A stretch of DNA of 64,000 nucleotides, taken from the NCBI GenBank assembly GCA_003290165.1, contig QNQO01000809.1, forward strand, positions 1-64,000. The letters run 5' to 3'. Below the pieces are notes generated by a model that was given only the letters and a program-made list of their open reading frames with translations, was not told the DNA's origin and did no database searches. The position numbers and the translations under genes are program-made. Below are positions 60,772-64,000 of the stretch, piece after piece (position 1 is the stretch's first letter; every line of letters begins with the position of its first letter). This DNA comes from Berberis thunbergii. Taxonomy: Eukaryota; Streptophyta; Magnoliopsida; Ranunculales; Berberidaceae.

Positions 60772-63214
60772 TGTCACGCCCAAACTCGCCATGGTAATCG
60801 CAGCGTGCCGATGCGTGAACTAACCCGTAATACAGGCGGATCGTAACCGGCCACAACATCATAATATACACATTCTTGATACGAGAATCAAACAGAAATA
60901 AAAACTACAACAAAATTTGAATAAAATAAGTATATTTGTTTTGTCCCGCCAGAGTCATAGCGACAAAACCAATATACAAACATCTAGTATAACAAGATAG
61001 TACACCTGATAATATAGAGGAAACAAAACATACCCGTACAGGGTGGACACGATCAAACAGCACAAAACGCGCCTATAGCGGAAAACTGGGCCTAAGCGCC
61101 ACGATCAGCAAGAACGCCAACACTGCCTGCACTCCAATAGAAGCACACCCCTTGCGAGGTCAGCAAAGCACAAAGCTACCTGGTGCGAGCGAGCAAAATA
61201 CTAATAACAGAATAATATACAAGAAAAATTCATGTCACACAATAATGGATAAGTAACAAGTTCCAAAGTCTAAATCACACCATGTTTCTAAGGATAATAT
61301 TTCTAAGTTCAAGCACCAACACAAACATTTCAGATTCAACAATAACTCCAAGTATATAAGATATGTCGATCATTACATGTGATTCAAACATAGTAAATAT
61401 CAAGCGATGAAAATAAAGATAATCTCATAATTCTTCATAGTCTCCTAGGTATAGCAATCAAGTCTTATAAGTGTCTCATATCATAGGTATCCGCATACCC
61501 GACGAATGTGTCTCACCCAAACACATCCCACAACGTGCACCAATACCACTTCAGATGGTTTGTATCCTAATGGGGTGCAATCTGCTACGATACAAACTTA
61601 AACATCCCAAACGACTGGCCTAACACGACCAACCTAACACAAATCAAACTCAAGCGCACTGGAAGGGAAAACGAGTAATCTTCAAAGCACGTCCTTGGGG
61701 ACCCGTCCTACTGCACTTTCTAGTGGCAAGTGCGTGCGGGAGCTCACCGCACCTCAGCAAGCTTGCCACATGCAATAGCGTCCTCAATGTCAGGTGTGAG
61801 TCATCTTAAGCACCATCCAACTCACGATGCGAGCAAACTCCTAAGCATCGGCATAACAGGCATTATAGCGGGGGTAACAACACTTACACTAATATCAACA
61901 TAGACAAACTGTAGGTCTGTACAGAATCAAATGTAACAGACGTGTAACCATAATCAGTTCGGCAAATTTTCATAAATCCACGACTACACTAGGGTCCCAA
62001 CATGACCCAATTCACCACAATAAATTCATACGAGTCGAACTATCATACATGCTCAAAACTCGGCAATCTACGGTAAAACATGACATACTATGCAAACTCG
62101 AAACAAAGCATACAAGCCCAATGCCATTATACCAATGACATCATACCAAAGCCTAATCACACCCAAATTCATCCACTATTCGATTTCATTCAAGTATATC
62201 ATGCTTTTAGAAAACTCAATTCGTAAATCATTCACAAAAGAACCAACACAACCATCGAAATCTCTAAAAACCCCGAATTTCGGACTTGGATTCAATTATA
62301 CACAATCGACGATATAATGTAAAAATTAAATTCAGGATTTAAATTAATTATTTCTCAAAATAAACAGTATAGTTACACTCACTTGAGCGGAATGGGTTTT
62401 CAAAACCCAAATCCTACCCGTCGAAGCTCCCAACTCGCAAAACAGCGAATGCGGGATCATGGAAAAAAAAATTTAACTGCAAGGCGGACTCAAAGGTGAG
62501 GAAAGTAGCCGAAAACTAGAAAAATAAATAAGTTACAATCGGCGCGTGACTGAAAGAAAAACTTACAGGCAAATAAAATCTGGCAAACACCCCGACGAAA
62601 CACAAAGTTCGGCGAAAACTCGTTGAAACCCACCCTATTCAGGTCTGATTGCCTCCGAACAACACAACAGGCCGGAAATAGGTCCAAGAACACCAGCAAT
62701 CACGAATTTGTAGCTCACCCACGCTCCCAAAGCCCGAATTCACGCCGAAGAACCTTCCTAACGGACATGCACCCTGATTTTTGTGAAAATTTCGGCCAAC
62801 CCCGAAGTCACCCTTGCAGGTGGGGTCTACGGCTCCAAATGATGCCACTAATGCCCCTCAAAGGCTGATCGGAGCTACGCAATCTGATCAATCAACCCAA
62901 CCCGTCAAACCCACAATATGAAAACTGATTTTTTTCCACAAAAAAAAGGGAGAGAATGAAGAGGGAAAGAAGAAGATAAGATATGAAAGACAAGGGACAA
63001 GATTCTGCAAAGGAATCGTCTGATCTACTCGAACGAAATCTGGCGAAAAACGTCGCTGCGAGAGGGAAACTTGCTCTGCGAAGAAAAAAAAAGAGGAAGA
63101 AGAAAAAAAAAAAAAGGTTTGCCTCTTGAGGGGTTGGTGGCTATGTGCCCCCACCATTTTTTTTAGTACACCCTCTCCAAGCATTTTTTTTAAAAAAAAA
63201 CTATAGATATTACA
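60772..63214 (-). mobile_element. 3' LTR of a chromovirus (Ty3/gypsy)
   Basis: On the minus strand it starts TGTAATATCTATAG after a degenerate polypurine context (CTTTTTAGGCGTGTATGA) and ends GGGCGTGACA, both usual for Tekay/Del-type LTRs. About 2.44 kb, non-coding. It follows the integrase end by about 60 bp. The other LTR is beyond the right edge. Confidence 0.7.
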
Positions 63215-63274
63215 TCATACACGCCTAAAAAGAGATCTCGTCCTCGAGATCAGACAAAGCAACGACAAGAAAGC

Positions 63275-64000
63275 CTAGGCAAAAAGCTTAGGGTATTTCT
63301 GTCTCATCTGGTCCTCCAGCTCCCAAGTCATGTCACCCTCTCAGTGGCTCCATTGAACCTTCACTAACTTCACCATCCTCCGTCGAAGTTGTTTCACATC
63401 ATCATCAACAATGGCTACTGGCCTCACTAGATAAGTCAACTCATCAGAAATCTCCAACTTAGCGGGCTCTATAATTTGTGACGGGTCTGCCAATCGCTTC
63501 TGCAACATGGATACGTGAAACACGTCATGGAGACCTAACATACTTTTCGGTAAATGCAATCTGTAGGCCACTGGTCTATTCCTCTCAGTAATCTCATAGG
63601 GCCCTACATATCTCGGTGCAAGCTTCCCTCGACTTCGGAACCTAACAACTCCGTGCATTGGGGAAACTTTCAGAAAAACCATGTCGCCAACATCAAACTC
63701 TAACTCCTTACGCCTCCTATCTGTGTAACTCTTCTGTCTACTCTGGGCTGTCAACAAACACGCTCTAATCAGCTCAATCTTCTCAGTAGTTTCTCTGATC
63801 ACATCTGGCCCCATCACAACTGACTCTCCAATCTCTGCCCAACAAATAGGGGACCTACACGGTCGTCCGTAGAGTGCCTCAAATGGTGCCATGCCAATAC
63901 TTACGTGGTAGCTATTGTTGCACGCAAACTCTCATAACGGTAGGTGATCTTCCCAACTGCCTCCAAAGTCTAAAATGCATGCTCTAAGCATGTTTTCCAC
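63275..64000 (-). pseudogene. chromovirus integrase C-terminus and chromodomain, broken, runs off the edge
   Basis: The minus-strand frame reads NMLRACILDFGGSWEDHL, then a stop, then EFACNNSYHVSIGMAPFEAL and YGRPCRSP, the end of the integrase core. A linker follows, then PMHGVVRFRSRGKLAPRYVG and DVFHVSMLQKRL (GPF/Y-like module). VRPVAIVDDDVKQLRRRMV and VKVQWSH come next, then a TGA (63341-63343) and EGDMTWELEDQMRQKYP, the rest of a chromodomain. Integrase inserts the element and the chromodomain directs it to chromatin. Two nonsense codons show that this copy is dead. Confidence 0.88.

Overview
The window is plant nuclear DNA, most likely from a eudicot. The host-type genes are plant-specific (an LRR XII/XI-style receptor kinase and a class I GATA factor) and have GT-AG introns. 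The intergenic DNA is very AT-rich and packed with plant transposon types: hAT and CACTA elements, a Mutator-like element, LINEs, Tat/Athila-like and chromovirus Ty3/gypsy elements, and a copia-like LTR. I cannot name a genus from the sequence alone.

Only two genes look like functioning host loci, both on the minus strand. One is the first large exon of a leucine-rich-repeat receptor kinase (1770-4734). Its last kinase exon is not in the window, so the intron is at least 1.77 kb. The other is a two-exon GATA zinc-finger transcription factor (27819-29507) whose splice sites and reading phase can be read directly. Everything else that resembles coding sequence is transposon-derived or a captured gene fragment.

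Layout. 1-8.7 kb: receptor kinase, its intron and its upstream region. 8.7-14.3 kb: three short hAT elements of one family (GGGAC-rich ends, 8-bp target duplications). 14.3-19.7 kb: a Mutator-like element with about 190-bp inverted repeats, a decayed transposase and a second hAT family nested inside. 19.7-25.8 kb: non-coding, with a degenerate tandem array split by an LTR fragment, and a LINE tail. 25.8-26.8 kb: a fourth hAT copy. 27.8-29.5 kb: the GATA gene. 29.6-43.2 kb: a diverged tandem segmental duplication (order a-b-a'-b') whose second copy was hit by a 6.7-kb CACTA element and a LINE. 43.3-46.6 kb: a copia-like LTR and a possible Helitron end. 46.9-60 kb: a Tat-like Ty3/gypsy element carrying a complete 7.75-kb non-autonomous LTR retrotransposon nested in its gag, then tandem repeats and a small inverted-repeat element. 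60.8-64 kb: the 3' LTR and integrase/chromodomain end of a chromovirus that runs off the right edge.

The most striking object is the CACTA element at 33644-40325. It carries fragments of three unrelated plant genes in the same orientation: a WNK kinase, a type II vacuolar H+-pyrophosphatase and an oxidosqualene cyclase. Introns are retained and most splice sites are still recognisable. Its 3-bp target duplication is confirmed by an unoccupied paralogous target site at about 29.69 kb in the same window. I found no convincing new defence, metabolic or regulatory system. The novelty is in transposon structure, gene-fragment capture and nested insertion history.
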